From positions 1,178,001 to 1,242,000 of the forward strand of contig NZ_CP114882.2 in NCBI RefSeq assembly GCF_027474525.2: DNA of 64,000 nt. Reading direction: 5' to 3'. This document shows, in pieces, positions 25,642 to 34,937 of the stretch. The DNA comes from Flavobacterium lacustre (GTDB taxonomy: Bacteria; Bacteroidota; Bacteroidia; Flavobacteriales; Flavobacteriaceae). Position 1 is the stretch's first letter, and each line of letters starts with the position of its first letter. The notes beneath the pieces are model-generated. The model saw nothing but the letters and a program-made list of their open reading frames with translations, was not told the DNA's origin and ran no database searches. The translations under genes were made by a program, and so were the position numbers.

Positions 25642-27189
25642 TTAATAACCACTGTTTTGTACTGTTCCTGGATTGTTATCCATTTCTAGTTGTGGTATTG
25701 GGAAAAATTCTCTTCCTGCTGCATAAGAGTTAAATTCAACGTCTCTTGATTTTAACCATGCTAATTTTGTTGCATCTTGTAACCATCCCCAACGACGAAT
25801 ATCATCAAAACGGTGTCCTTCTAATGGGAACTCTAAGAATCTTTCGTGACCAATTTGCTCTCTCATTGCATTTTGATCCATGCTTGGTTTTGCTGTAGCT
25901 AAATTAGGTAACCCAACTCTGCTTCTTACCATTTGGATATAAGTGTAAGCACCGGGAGTGTCACCAGTTTCGTTTAAACATTCAGCATACATTAACAAGA
26001 TATCTGCATATCTTAATAAACGCTCGTTTATACCGGAACGCCAGTCAAATTCGTTTGCATAACCTCCATCAGAATTTTGGTATTTTCTACAAAATAAATC
26101 ATTTAAATCTCCTGCATTGGCTGCATAAAAGGTAGCAAAATCTTTTCCGTAAAGTTGCATTCCTCCAGGTTTGTTATAGAACATGGTAGCATCTAAACGT
26201 GGATCTACTTGTCCTGAAGTTGTTAATTCATCATGGAATTCATTAAATAAAGTCCAAGTAGGTTGTACGTCTGTCCATCCAAAAGCTCTTGGTCCATAAG
26301 TAATGGCTCTGGCAGATGTTTTTCCCCAACCAACAGCTGGAGCTCCACCCCAACCTAAATCAACTCCTCCGGCACTTCTGCTGAATTGTACTTCAAAAAG
26401 AGATTCTGAATTGTTTTCGTTAGTGTCTGTAAAGTTATCGCGGTAATCAGATACTAAAGAATAAACTCCTAAATCAATAACTTGTTTGAATGCAATTTTT
26501 GCGTTTGGAAAATCCTTGGTAAACAAGTAGGCTTTTCCTAAATATCCTAGAGCAGCTCCTTTGGTAGCTCGTCCTTTATCTATGGCATTAGAGTACGTAG
26601 ATGGAAGTAAATCAGCTGCTGCTTTGAAATCAGCAATTACTTGAGCCCAACCTTCGGCTTCTGTTTTTTGAGGATAGAAAGCGGCGATTTGTGTTGGTAC
26701 GGGTACATTTTTGAACATATTTACCGCATGGAACAAAAATAAACCTCTTAAAAAATGAGCTTCACCCAAGACTCTGTTTTTCAGTGCAGTATCAGTAAAT
26801 GCAATATTAGGTGCGTTTTCAAGAACTTGGTTTGCACGATAAATACCTTGATAGTAGGTTTCGTAAGCCCAACCATAAATTGCGGCATCTGTTACATTTG
26901 AGTTAAAACGACCTACATTGGCCATCGATCCCCATGGGCTGTTGCTACGTGAATCGTCACCTTTTAAGTCTAATAATAAAGGAGTGCTTCGCATGTAAGT
27001 TCCATCGGTAAGTAAACTACCATAAGCGGCATTTACACCTTTTACAGCGTCTTCGTCAGTTTTCCAAAAGGAATCCACAGCATCATTGTTAGGGTCAATT
27101 TGTAGTAAATCTTCATCGTTAACACAACTTGTTGTTATGATTGCCAGGGAGAAGAAACCAGCTATATAATTATATATTTTATATTTCAT
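25642..27189 (-). CDS. susD: SusD/RagB-type outer-membrane glycan-binding lipoprotein
   Basis: It forms the surface lid over its SusC partner and binds arabinan oligosaccharides (role by analogy). 515 residues, lipoprotein signal with C22 (TTSCVNDED). Tetratricopeptide-like helices are seen in GEAHFLRGLFLFHAVNMFKNVPV and GYLGKAYLFTKDFPNA; the C-terminal block RYADILLMYAECLNE, then ERFLEFPLEGHRFDDIRRW, is diagnostic. It starts 28 bp after susC on the same strand. The enzymes downstream identify the substrate as arabinan. Confidence 0.95.
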   Translation of the reverse strand: MKYKIYNYIAGFFSLAIITTSCVNDEDLLQIDPNNDAVDSFWKTDEDAVKGVNAAYGSLLTDGTYMRSTPLLLDLKGDDSRSNSPWGSMANVGRFNSNVTDAAIYGWAYETYYQGIYRANQVLENAPNIAFTDTALKNRVLGEAHFLRGLFLFHAVNMFKNVPVPTQIAAFYPQKTEAEGWAQVIADFKAAADLLPSTYSNAIDKGRATKGAALGYLGKAYLFTKDFPNAKIAFKQVIDLGVYSLVSDYRDNFTDTNENNSESLFEVQFSRSAGGVDLGWGGAPAVGWGKTSARAITYGPRAFGWTDVQPTWTLFNEFHDELTTSGQVDPRLDATMFYNKPGGMQLYGKDFATFYAANAGDLNDLFCRKYQNSDGGYANEFDWRSGINERLLRYADILLMYAECLNETGDTPGAYTYIQMVRSRVGLPNLATAKPSMDQNAMREQIGHERFLEFPLEGHRFDDIRRWGWLQDATKLAWLKSRDVEFNSYAAGREFFPIPQLEMDNNPGTVQNSGY

Positions 27190-27217
27190 TTTGATTCGTT
27201 TTTAATGGTTTGCTAAT

Positions 27218-30200
27218 TTAAAAATTTACTTCAACTCCTAAAGAAACTGTTCTAGGATTAGGGAAAGACCCTCCGTCATACCCTCTTGAAATCAATCCGT
27301 CGTTGCTATTAAAATCAGGGTCTGCACCAGTGTATTTAGTAAAGGTTAATAAGTTTTGCCCGTTTACAAACACTTTTGCTTTTTGGATAACACCGTTTGT
27401 TGGCATTGGGATTTCATATCCAATTTCCAAAGATTGGAGTCTTAAGTAATCTCCATCTTGAATGAATCTATTAGAATCTCTTCCGTTACCATTTGGATCA
27501 CCAATGATTGGACGTGGTACATTAGTATTAGTATTTGTTGGAGTCCAATAATTAAGCATATCTGTATGATGATTACCAAAATCTCCAGCCATTAAGTTGC
27601 GATAGATACTATTGAAAACTTTGTTTCCACCAGCACCTTGCCAAAACATGGATAAATCCCAATTTTTGTACGTAGCACTAAAGTTGAAACCATAGCTGTA
27701 TTTGGGAATTGTAACTCCTTGAAAAGTTCTGTCTTGATCATTAATTATACCGTCTTCGTTGATGTCTTTGAATTTAACATCTCCCACTCCTGCATTGGTT
27801 TGTGTTGGAGATGAAGCGATTTCTGCAGCGCTTTGAAAAATTCCAGCAGTTTCATAAGCAAAAATTTCACCCGCAGATCTTCCAACTATTGTTTTTGAAG
27901 CAGCACCATAGATTGGATTTCCATTGATACCAATTTGCATTACTTCATTTTTTAATGTTCCTAAATTAGCAGAGATGCTGTATTTGAAAGCATTTTTGTT
28001 GTTATTATAGGTTGTTGAAAATTCAAAACCTGTGTTTTTCATTGCTCCGGCATTTGTTCTAATTACTGCAGGAAATGCTCCTGTAGAAAACGGGATTGGA
28101 ACATCAACCAATAAATTGGTAGAATTTTTTACGAAATATTCTGCGGTAAATTGTAAATCATTATTAAACAATCCAAGTTCTACGGCAACATCGCTTGTTT
28201 TTACATCCTCCCATTTTACATCTGGATCTAAAGATGCTACAACGGTTGTTCCCGGAGCCAATTTATTGTCAAAATCGTAACCTGCAAAACCATTGGTTGT
28301 TGTAGAGAAGAAATACGGAGGAATAGTATTGTTCCCTAATTTACCATAACTACCTCTTAGTTTGATATTGCTTACCCATTCTGGCAAGTGTATGAATTTT
28401 TCGTTACTTAATTTCCAAGCAGCTGAAAAAGAGTAGTTGTTAGCGGTATTGTTTTTTTCGCTAAAAAGTGATGTTTTGTCTTGTCTAAAGTTGGCTTGCA
28501 ACAAATAACGATCATCGTATGAATAGTTGATACGGCTAATGTATGATTTACCAGTTATAGTTTCTTTGCGTTCACCTGTACTAGTTGCATCTGCATATTG
28601 CAACATACTTATTTCACCGTATTCATAACCTACACCTCTTGACCAGTGGTTGTATGAATCAGTGCGTTCTTGTACAAAACCGCCTAATACATCAAATTTA
28701 TGTTTGTCTACATCTAATGAGTAGGTTAATATGTTGTTAAAGAAAGTTTTGTCTGTACTACCTGTTGATATATCTAGAGAAGCTTCGTCTTTGGTAGTAA
28801 TATAATACCATCCCAAATCACTTTGTGGTATGTATCTATTGTTTTCATAATCCAATCGGTCAAAACTGGCATCGATTTTATATTTTAATCCTTTTACGAT
28901 TTCAAATTCACCCCAAACATCTCCAATAAAACGATTTCTTTGTCCGTTATTTTCAATTAAATTATTGAATCCGATGACGTTAAGAGAAATAGCTTTTTGT
29001 GTTAAACTAGTTGTACCTCCAAAACCACCTAATCTATTGGCATCATAAACCGGCATTGTAGGAATGGCACTAACTAAAGCACCAACGGCAGTTTCTCCAA
29101 CATAACTGTTGAAATTTTCTTTGTCAGATTGTGTATATCCAATTTTTGCACCGTATTTAAATTTTCCTTTTTTACCATTCAAATTCAAATTCATGGACAA
29201 TCTTTCATAATCTTGAGGCGATTTTATGTAGCTACTATTTTTGAAATAGTCCATATTCATGTTGTAGGCCAAAGTTTCGGCACCTCCATTAAAGCCTAAG
29301 GAATGGTTTTCTATAACACCTGTTTGATAAGCAGCATCTTGCCAATTGGTATCAACATTATTAATATAACTACTACTTGTAGGGTCATTTCCAGGGGCAA
29401 TATTAATTGCAACTCCATTTTGAAGATCTCTGTTTTTTTCTGCTTCATTTGTAATTGTTTGATAACCAACTCTATCAGTTACGTCCCAAGTTTTGGTCAC
29501 ATTTTGAAAACCTACAAGTGATTTGTACTTCACGCTTAATTGTCCTGATTTCCCTTTTTTGGTTGTAATGATTACAACACCATTGGCACCACGAACACCA
29601 TAAATAGCAGCCGAAGAAGCATCTTTAAGAACTTGCATAGATTCGATGTCTCCAGGAGCAAAATCAAATGGAGAGTCTACAATCATCCCGTCAATTACAA
29701 AAAGTGGGTTGTTATTAGTAAAGGAGTTAGCACCTCTAATTTTCACGTTTACAAATCCACCAGGTTCTCCAGATGACTGCACAGTTACACCTGCTACTTG
29801 CCCTTGAAGCATTTTTGCAGTGTCATAGGTTACGGTCTTTTTAGCAGAACCCATATTTACAACTCCAACAGCTCCGGAAAGATCTGATTTCTTTTGTGTT
29901 CCGTATCCAATTACAACAACTTCATCAAGTTTGTTGACATCATCTTTCAGTGCGATGTTAATTGTAGTTTGATTGCCTACTTTAATTTCTTGTGTTGTTG
30001 ATCCAATGTAGGAAAAAACTAGAATATCATTTGCAGAGGCTTTTATAGCATAATCTCCGTCCACACTAGTTGAAGTTACTTTGTTTGTTCCTTTAATCAT
30101 CACGTTTACTCCAGGCAAAGGCATTGCATCTTTTGCCAAAGTCACGACTCCTGTAATTGTCTTATCATTTTGAGCCAAAAGCGAATAAGAAGAAAATAGC

Positions 30201-30280
30201 ATAACTACTATTGCTAATAGCCACTCTTTTCTTGGTATTGATAGATGGCAAGAAAAAAATAATTTTTTGGTTGTTATCAT
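27218..30280 (-). CDS. susC: SusC/RagA-type TonB-linked outer-membrane transporter
   Basis: It imports oligosaccharides across the outer membrane using TonB energy, together with SusD. 1020 residues: signal sequence (about 10-36), carboxypeptidase-regulatory-like domain (about 41-120, ITGVVTLAKDAMPLPGVNVMIKG), TonB-box region DEVVVIGYGTQKKSDLSGAVG, plug with MLQGQVAGVTV and IRGANSFTNNNPLFVIDG, then the 22-strand barrel ending in VSLGVEVNF. First gene of the arabinan operon. Two AraR-like operators lie upstream at 30303-30323 and 30402-30422. The start ATG at 30280 could also be slightly internal (next Met is in the signal region). Confidence 0.95.
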   Translation of the reverse strand: MITTKKLFFSCHLSIPRKEWLLAIVVMLFSSYSLLAQNDKTITGVVTLAKDAMPLPGVNVMIKGTNKVTSTSVDGDYAIKASANDILVFSYIGSTTQEIKVGNQTTINIALKDDVNKLDEVVVIGYGTQKKSDLSGAVGVVNMGSAKKTVTYDTAKMLQGQVAGVTVQSSGEPGGFVNVKIRGANSFTNNNPLFVIDGMIVDSPFDFAPGDIESMQVLKDASSAAIYGVRGANGVVIITTKKGKSGQLSVKYKSLVGFQNVTKTWDVTDRVGYQTITNEAEKNRDLQNGVAINIAPGNDPTSSSYINNVDTNWQDAAYQTGVIENHSLGFNGGAETLAYNMNMDYFKNSSYIKSPQDYERLSMNLNLNGKKGKFKYGAKIGYTQSDKENFNSYVGETAVGALVSAIPTMPVYDANRLGGFGGTTSLTQKAISLNVIGFNNLIENNGQRNRFIGDVWGEFEIVKGLKYKIDASFDRLDYENNRYIPQSDLGWYYITTKDEASLDISTGSTDKTFFNNILTYSLDVDKHKFDVLGGFVQERTDSYNHWSRGVGYEYGEISMLQYADATSTGERKETITGKSYISRINYSYDDRYLLQANFRQDKTSLFSEKNNTANNYSFSAAWKLSNEKFIHLPEWVSNIKLRGSYGKLGNNTIPPYFFSTTTNGFAGYDFDNKLAPGTTVVASLDPDVKWEDVKTSDVAVELGLFNNDLQFTAEYFVKNSTNLLVDVPIPFSTGAFPAVIRTNAGAMKNTGFEFSTTYNNNKNAFKYSISANLGTLKNEVMQIGINGNPIYGAASKTIVGRSAGEIFAYETAGIFQSAAEIASSPTQTNAGVGDVKFKDINEDGIINDQDRTFQGVTIPKYSYGFNFSATYKNWDLSMFWQGAGGNKVFNSIYRNLMAGDFGNHHTDMLNYWTPTNTNTNVPRPIIGDPNGNGRDSNRFIQDGDYLRLQSLEIGYEIPMPTNGVIQKAKVFVNGQNLLTFTKYTGADPDFNSNDGLISRGYDGGSFPNPRTVSLGVEVNF

Positions 30281-30302
30281 ACTGTTTTTATTAGGTTAAT
30301 TA

Positions 30303-30323
30303 TAAGTGTGTGTTTTACATTTG
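30303..30323 (-). promoter_or_regulatory. AraR-like operator 1 upstream of susC
   Basis: Arms TAAGTGT (30303-30309) and ACATTTG (30317-30323), spacer GTGTTTT. The left arm is canonical; the right arm differs at two of seven positions. It is 22 bp before the susC start. Confidence 0.55.
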
Positions 30324-30401
30324 TAAATTTAATTAAAAAAAATCTACAAAAACAAATTAATCTGCTAAAAAAAAGGCGAAAAAAAAATACATCTCATAAA
30401 T

Positions 30402-30422
30402 TAAGTGTAAAATCAACATTTA
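30402..30422 (-). promoter_or_regulatory. AraR-like operator 2 upstream of susC
   Basis: Arms TAAGTGT (30402-30408) and ACATTTA (30416-30422), spacer AAAATCA. Only one position differs from the perfect palindrome. A -7-like box TTAATTTG (minus strand, 30353-30360; one mismatch) lies between the two susC operators. Confidence 0.65.
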
Positions 30423-30423
30423 A

Positions 30424-30850
30424 AATTTGTGTTTTTTTTAAAAAACAGTCCGTTTTTATGTTTTTTTATGTTTAAAAGTGTAAATTTTGATTAAAAAACT
30501 ATCTATTTCTACAAAAAAAGTTTCTTAATTATTATTTAAAAAAAACTTAATTTTTTGTCTTTTTTTTTCAAAAAACTGGAATAATTATAGAAGACAAAGG
30601 TCACTTTAAAACATTTTTGAACGAAAAAGACTATATTGATTGTTAATTTCAATCGTTTTCGGTTTTATAAATCGACTGATTTTCAAAAAAATGGACTTTA
30701 ATTAACTTTTGCTGTCGTAATCGATGTAGTTTTTTTAAATCCTATTTTCTGATTTTAGAAATTCGAAGATTAGGATTACTTCTTTTTAAGTCGATTAATA
30801 GAGTCTGTTTCGACCTGTTTGGATTTAAATTTTCGTTCCTTTTAAATTCC
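30424..30850. other. AT-rich intergenic region without a gene
   Basis: This is the middle of the 650-bp gap between the divergent susC and araR genes. It is very AT-rich with many A and T runs and no credible ORF. A partial operator half (AAGTGTAAA at about 30474-30482) is present. I see no RNA gene here. Confidence 0.6.
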
Positions 30851-30871
30851 TTAGTGTAAAAAGCACATTAA
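30851..30871 (+). promoter_or_regulatory. AraR-like operator upstream of araR (autoregulation)
   Basis: Arms TTAGTGT (30851-30857) and ACATTAA (30865-30871), spacer AAAAAGC. It is 58 bp before the regulator's start codon and about 28 bp upstream of its -7-like box, which suggests the regulator controls itself. Confidence 0.6.
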
Positions 30872-30899
30872 TAAATTATGAAACTTTTATGGAAGTTGC

Positions 30900-30907
30900 T
30901 ATATTTA
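30900..30907 (+). promoter_or_regulatory. candidate -7 element of araR
   Basis: TATATTTA, one mismatch to TAnnTTTG, 22 bp before the ATG at 30930. Confidence 0.35.
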
Positions 30908-30929
30908 CCGTGAAAAAATAAATTAAAGA

Positions 30930-31619
30930 ATGTTAAATAGTTATAGTACAGCAGATAAGGTATTATTGGCTGTAGATTGTATCATTTTCGGTTTTGATAA
31001 TGAAGGACTGAAAATTCTTTTAATCAAAAGAGATTTTGAACCAGAAAAAGGAAAATGGTCTTTAATCGGAGGATTTCTCAAGAAAGAAGAAGTATTAGAT
31101 ACTGCAGCGATTAGAATTCTGGAGCGCTACACCGGTCTTCAGGATATATATATGGAACAATTGCATGCGTATAGCGAAATTGATCGTGATCCTGTTGAAA
31201 GAACCATTTCGGTAGCGTATTATGCTTTAATCAATATTGAAAATCATAATGAAGAATTAATTCAGAATTATCATGCCCAATGGTTTAGTGTTGCTAATGC
31301 GCCAAAATTAATTTTTGACCACGATAGTATGTTGCGACACGCCATTAGACGTTTGCGTTACAGAACTTCTATCAAGCCTGTTGGATTTGAACTTTTACCG
31401 GAAAAATTTACCATGCGTCAATTATTAGAATTGTATGAAGCTATTTTGAGTAAAGAATTAGACAAACGAAACTTTATCAGCAAAATAAACTCATTAGATA
31501 TTTTGATAAAACTAGACGAAAAAGACATGATGTCCTCCAGAAAAGGCTCTTACCTTTATACTTTCGACAAAGAAAAATATGATGCAAAATTGTTGAACGA
31601 TTTTGTCCTAAACTTGTAG
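30930..31619 (+). CDS. araR: Nudix-related transcriptional regulator, AraR-like (NrtR family)
   Basis: 229 residues. N-terminal Nudix-like domain (about 10-140) with LLIKRDFEPEKGKWSLIGGFL. The Nudix box is degenerate: the REUXEE core reads RILERY at about 62-67, so hydrolase activity is probably lost and the domain is a sugar sensor. The C-terminal 85 residues (FTMRQLLELYEAILSKELDKRNFISKI...) form the winged helix of the NrtR family. In Bacteroides a regulator of this architecture, AraR, represses arabinose genes and is released by L-arabinose. Its place next to an arabinan locus and an operator in its own promoter support the same job here. Other NrtR-family sugar regulators are the alternative. 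Confidence 0.88.
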   Translation: MLNSYSTADKVLLAVDCIIFGFDNEGLKILLIKRDFEPEKGKWSLIGGFLKKEEVLDTAAIRILERYTGLQDIYMEQLHAYSEIDRDPVERTISVAYYALINIENHNEELIQNYHAQWFSVANAPKLIFDHDSMLRHAIRRLRYRTSIKPVGFELLPEKFTMRQLLELYEAILSKELDKRNFISKINSLDILIKLDEKDMMSSRKGSYLYTFDKEKYDAKLLNDFVLNL

Positions 31620-31650
31620 TATATTTAATTTTACTAAATAATAAGATATA

Positions 31651-31689
31651 AAAAAAGGAAGTCTCTTAAACTGAGGCTTCCTTTTTTTT
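31651..31689 (+). terminator. terminator after araR
   Basis: GGAAGTCTC (31657-31665) pairs with GAGGCTTCC (31673-31681; one G-U), flanked by A and T runs, 37 bp after the araR stop codon. Confidence 0.88.
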
Positions 31690-31809
31690 AAATAACTAAC
31701 TATGAAAAAAAAGATATTCTTAAACAATTGATTGACTACAATTTCAATAATTTTAAGAATCGGTTTTTTATAAAAATACTGTTGATACAAAAGTTAAAGT
31801 CAATACGTA

Positions 31810-32466
31810 TTAACTATTTCCTTTTTTGTAATCGGCTAAGAATGTGGCCAAACCAATATCAGTTAAAGGGTGTTTTAATAATCCTTCGATGGCGCTTAAT
31901 GGTCCGGTAATTACATCAGATCCAACTTTGGCACAGTTAATAATATGCATGACGTGACGTACTGATGCGGCCAAAATTTGAGTTTCGTAACCGTAATTGT
32001 CATAAATCAATCTAATTTCTTCAATCAATGCCATTCCATCAGTAGAGATATCATCTAATCTTCCGATGAAAGGTGATACATAAGTTGCACCGGCTTTGGC
32101 GGCAAGTAATGCCTGACCTGATGAAAATACCAAAGTACAGTTGGTTCTGATTCCTTTATTCGAAAAATATTTTATTGCTTTTATTCCGTCTTTAATCATC
32201 GGAATCTTCACCACGATTTGTGGGTGTAAAGCGGCTAATTTTTCTCCTTCGGCTACCATTCCTTCAAAATCAGTCGAAATGACTTCGGCACTGACATCTC
32301 CGTCAACCAGCTCACATATTTTTACATAATGGGCAATAATGTTATCAGTTCCTGTAATTCCTTCCTTCGCCATCAATGATGGGTTAGTGGTAACGCCATC
32401 CAGGATTCCCAGGTCGTTAGCTTCTTTTATGTCTTTTAAATTTGCGGTGTCAATAAAAAATTTCAT
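31810..32466 (-). CDS. tal: transaldolase (TalC/fructose-6-phosphate aldolase subfamily)
   Basis: 218 residues, the short TalC form. [36 protein letters not shown] is the family start; the Schiff-base lysine is in the VVKIPM segment and [14 protein letters not shown] is conserved. It moves a dihydroxyacetone unit between sugar phosphates in the non-oxidative pentose phosphate pathway. It follows transketolase by 20 bp on the same strand, and both fall under the arabinose-type operator at 34777-34797. A true fructose-6-phosphate aldolase activity cannot be excluded. Confidence 0.95.
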   Translation of the reverse strand: MKFFIDTANLKDIKEANDLGILDGVTTNPSLMAKEGITGTDNIIAHYVKICELVDGDVSAEVISTDFEGMVAEGEKLAALHPQIVVKIPMIKDGIKAIKYFSNKGIRTNCTLVFSSGQALLAAKAGATYVSPFIGRLDDISTDGMALIEEIRLIYDNYGYETQILAASVRHVMHIINCAKVGSDVITGPLSAIEGLLKHPLTDIGLATFLADYKKGNS

Positions 32467-32486
32467 GTCTTTATTATTTTAAATGT

Positions 32487-34526
32487 TTATTTACTTTCTT
32501 CGATATAGTTTAGGATTTCTGCACAAACGTGTTCGCTTGTAAATCCAAATTTTTCGTCTAATACACTTGCCGGAGCCGAATAGCCAAAATGCGCTAAACC
32601 AATTACTTTTCCGCTATCGCCAATCAAACCTTCAAGATTTACAGGAAGTCCGGCAGTTAATCCGAAAACTAATTTTCCGGTTGGAATAATACTTTCTTGA
32701 TATGCTTTTGATTGTTGTTTGAAAAGCCCTTCAGATATAATTGAGGCTACATTTATTTTTAGATTTTTTTCTTTTTCCAAAAGGGCAGCAGCAGCTATAA
32801 GTGTGGCAACTTCTGAACCATTGGCAATCAAAGTAATATCAGGATTTGGAGTAGATTGAACTAAATAACCTCCTTTTTCAGCTTGAGTAGCATCTTGATA
32901 TCTTGATGTTCCGGTTGCAGGAATAGCAGCAATATTTTGTCTGGAAAGAATTAATCCCGTAGGAGTTTTGGTGTTTTTCAAAGCCATATCCCAAGCTACA
33001 GAAGTTTCAATCGCATCGGCCGGACGCAGGGCTAACAAACTTTGGTTCCCGGAATGGTTTTTGATTTTTTCCAATAAACGAATTTGAGCTTCTTGCTCAA
33101 TAGGTTGGTGTGTTGGTCCGTCTTCACCCACTCGGAACGAATCGTGTGTCCAAACATATTTTACCGGTAATTCCTGAATCGCAGCCAATCGAATCGCTGG
33201 TTTCATATAATCTGAAAACACAAAAAACGTAGCTACTACAGGAATAATACCACCGTGAAGCGCAATTCCGTTAGCGATAGAAGTCATTGTTAATTCCGCA
33301 ACTCCAGCTTGTAAAAAGGCGCCGCTGAAATCGTTTTTTTGTAAAACAGAAGATTTTTTCAGGAAACCATCTGTTTTATCACTGTTCGATAAATCAGCCG
33401 ATGAAACGATTATGTTTTCCACGTTTTCGGCCAAATATGCTAATACCGCCGATGAAGCATCTCTTGTCGCTGCATTAGCTTTTTGTACTACACTACTCAA
33501 ATCCAATTCCGGTAATGCTCCGGATAAAAATAAATCCATTTTTTGAGTCAACGCTGGATTTTCTTTTTTCCAAGCAGCGATTTGATGTTTTTTGTATGCG
33601 GCATCTTCAGCTTTTTTGGCTACTATTTTAGAATAATGGGTTTTAACTTCTTCGTAAATATCAAAAGGACTTTCTGGATTGGCACCTAGATTGATTAGTG
33701 TTTTTAAATAATCAGCTTTGGTGTCACCAATAGGTTTTCCGTGTAATTCACATTCGCCTTCATACATATCACCATTTGAGGTAACGCAACCTTTTCCCAT
33801 AATTGTTTTTCCAATTATTAAAGTTGGTTTCTCCAATTCTTCATGAGCTTCATTCAGCGCTTTTCTAATTTGCTCATGATCATGTCCGTCAATAGTGATG
33901 ACTTTCCAGCCCCAAGCTTCATACTTCATCGCTGTGTTTTCTGAGGTCACTTCATCCGTCATCGACGAAAGTTGTACATCATTTGAATCATAAAACATGA
34001 TGAAATTATTCAAGCCTAAATGCCCTGCAATTCTTCCGGCACCTTGTGAAATCTCTTCCTGAACACCACCATCAGTGATGAAACCGTATATTTTGTGATT
34101 GAAAAGTCCGCTAAATCTGGCATCTAGAAATTTGGCTGCTATAGCTGCACCAACTCCCATTGCGTGTCCTTGTCCTAATGGGCCGGATGTATTTTCTATT
34201 CCTCTAAGGACATCTACTTCCGGGTGTCCTGGAGTTACAGAACCCCATTGTCTGAAGTTTTGAACATCTTCTTTTTTGTAGTTTCCTAATAAATAGTACT
34301 GTGCATACATCAAAGCAGATAAATGTCCAGCATCCATAAAGAAACGGTCTCTAAAAGGCCAATCCATTTCGGTTGGATCAAAATTTAAATACTCAGTATA
34401 TAAAATGTGCATAAAATCAGCACCACCCATGGCGCCTCCCGGATGTCCTGAATTTGCTTTTTCTACCATTGAGATAGCCAAAGCCCTTACGTTATCAGCT
34501 GCTAAATTGTCAATTGTTTTATTCAT
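32487..34526 (-). CDS. tkt: transketolase
   Basis: 679 residues, full length for bacterial enzymes. Thiamine pyrophosphate and metal motifs are in the N-terminal domain ([12 protein letters not shown], then [37 protein letters not shown]); the pyrimidine domain has [21 protein letters not shown]. It uses xylulose 5-phosphate, the end product of the AraBAD pathway, as ketol donor. First gene of tkt-tal. The 5' region is long (about 270 nt from the -7 box at 34798). The operator between -7 box and leader indicates arabinose control of this copy; whether another tkt exists elsewhere is not visible. Confidence 0.96.
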   Translation of the reverse strand: MNKTIDNLAADNVRALAISMVEKANSGHPGGAMGGADFMHILYTEYLNFDPTEMDWPFRDRFFMDAGHLSALMYAQYYLLGNYKKEDVQNFRQWGSVTPGHPEVDVLRGIENTSGPLGQGHAMGVGAAIAAKFLDARFSGLFNHKIYGFITDGGVQEEISQGAGRIAGHLGLNNFIMFYDSNDVQLSSMTDEVTSENTAMKYEAWGWKVITIDGHDHEQIRKALNEAHEELEKPTLIIGKTIMGKGCVTSNGDMYEGECELHGKPIGDTKADYLKTLINLGANPESPFDIYEEVKTHYSKIVAKKAEDAAYKKHQIAAWKKENPALTQKMDLFLSGALPELDLSSVVQKANAATRDASSAVLAYLAENVENIIVSSADLSNSDKTDGFLKKSSVLQKNDFSGAFLQAGVAELTMTSIANGIALHGGIIPVVATFFVFSDYMKPAIRLAAIQELPVKYVWTHDSFRVGEDGPTHQPIEQEAQIRLLEKIKNHSGNQSLLALRPADAIETSVAWDMALKNTKTPTGLILSRQNIAAIPATGTSRYQDATQAEKGGYLVQSTPNPDITLIANGSEVATLIAAAALLEKEKNLKINVASIISEGLFKQQSKAYQESIIPTGKLVFGLTAGLPVNLEGLIGDSGKVIGLAHFGYSAPASVLDEKFGFTSEHVCAEILNYIEESK

Positions 34527-34776
34527 GTTATGATTATAAAATTATATGTGCTTGGTTGAAGTTAAAGAATTTATAGGCTGGTAAAATCTTCAACTGGTGT
34601 TCTGCCGAAGTCTATATGGCGGTTGTAAATTCTTTCTGTTTTAATCAATAGGATTATTAAAATTTATAGTAATAAACATCAAAAACCATAAGTAGATTAA
34701 ATGATTTTGTCACTTTTTAATAGTAAACGGCTAATTAACTGCTTGTTTTTTAGCATGAGACCGTTTGAAACAATAA

Positions 34777-34797
34777 TAAGTGTAAAAAATACATTTA
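34777..34797 (-). promoter_or_regulatory. AraR-like operator upstream of tkt-tal
   Basis: Arms TAAGTGT (34777-34783) and ACATTTA (34791-34797), spacer AAAAAAT. On the minus strand it directly follows the -7 box at 34798-34805, the same arrangement as in front of GH97. Confidence 0.7.
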
Positions 34798-34830
34798 CAA
34801 ATGTAAACATTTTTTTTTTACAATAACAAA
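34798..34830 (-). promoter_or_regulatory. promoter of tkt-tal
   Basis: The minus strand reads TTTG at 34827-34830 and TACATTTG at 34798-34805, 21 bp apart: a near-perfect Bacteroidetes promoter. Confidence 0.65.
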
Positions 34831-34857
34831 TAAATTTTTTTCTTGTTATTGTAAAAA
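34815..34857. repeat. 15-bp inverted repeat at the tkt promoter
   Basis: 34815-34829 (ending ACAATAACAA) is exactly complementary to 34843-34857 (starting TTGTTATTGT), with a 13-bp gap. It covers the -33 element of tkt. No T run follows on either strand, so a terminator is unlikely; an operator or cruciform is more plausible. The rest of 34527-34776 shows no gene or clear signal. Confidence 0.6.
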
Positions 34858-34937
34858 GGAAACTGCATTTATTTTGCCAATAAAAAAGAATAGTCCTATT
34901 TTATATCCTTGGCTGAAGTTTTAAAGAAGGGTAGTAT

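Noticed and set aside
34815..34857. Terminator for the GntR regulator gene
   Set aside because: The stem is very AT-rich and on the minus strand is followed by A, not T, so it fails as a rho-independent terminator.
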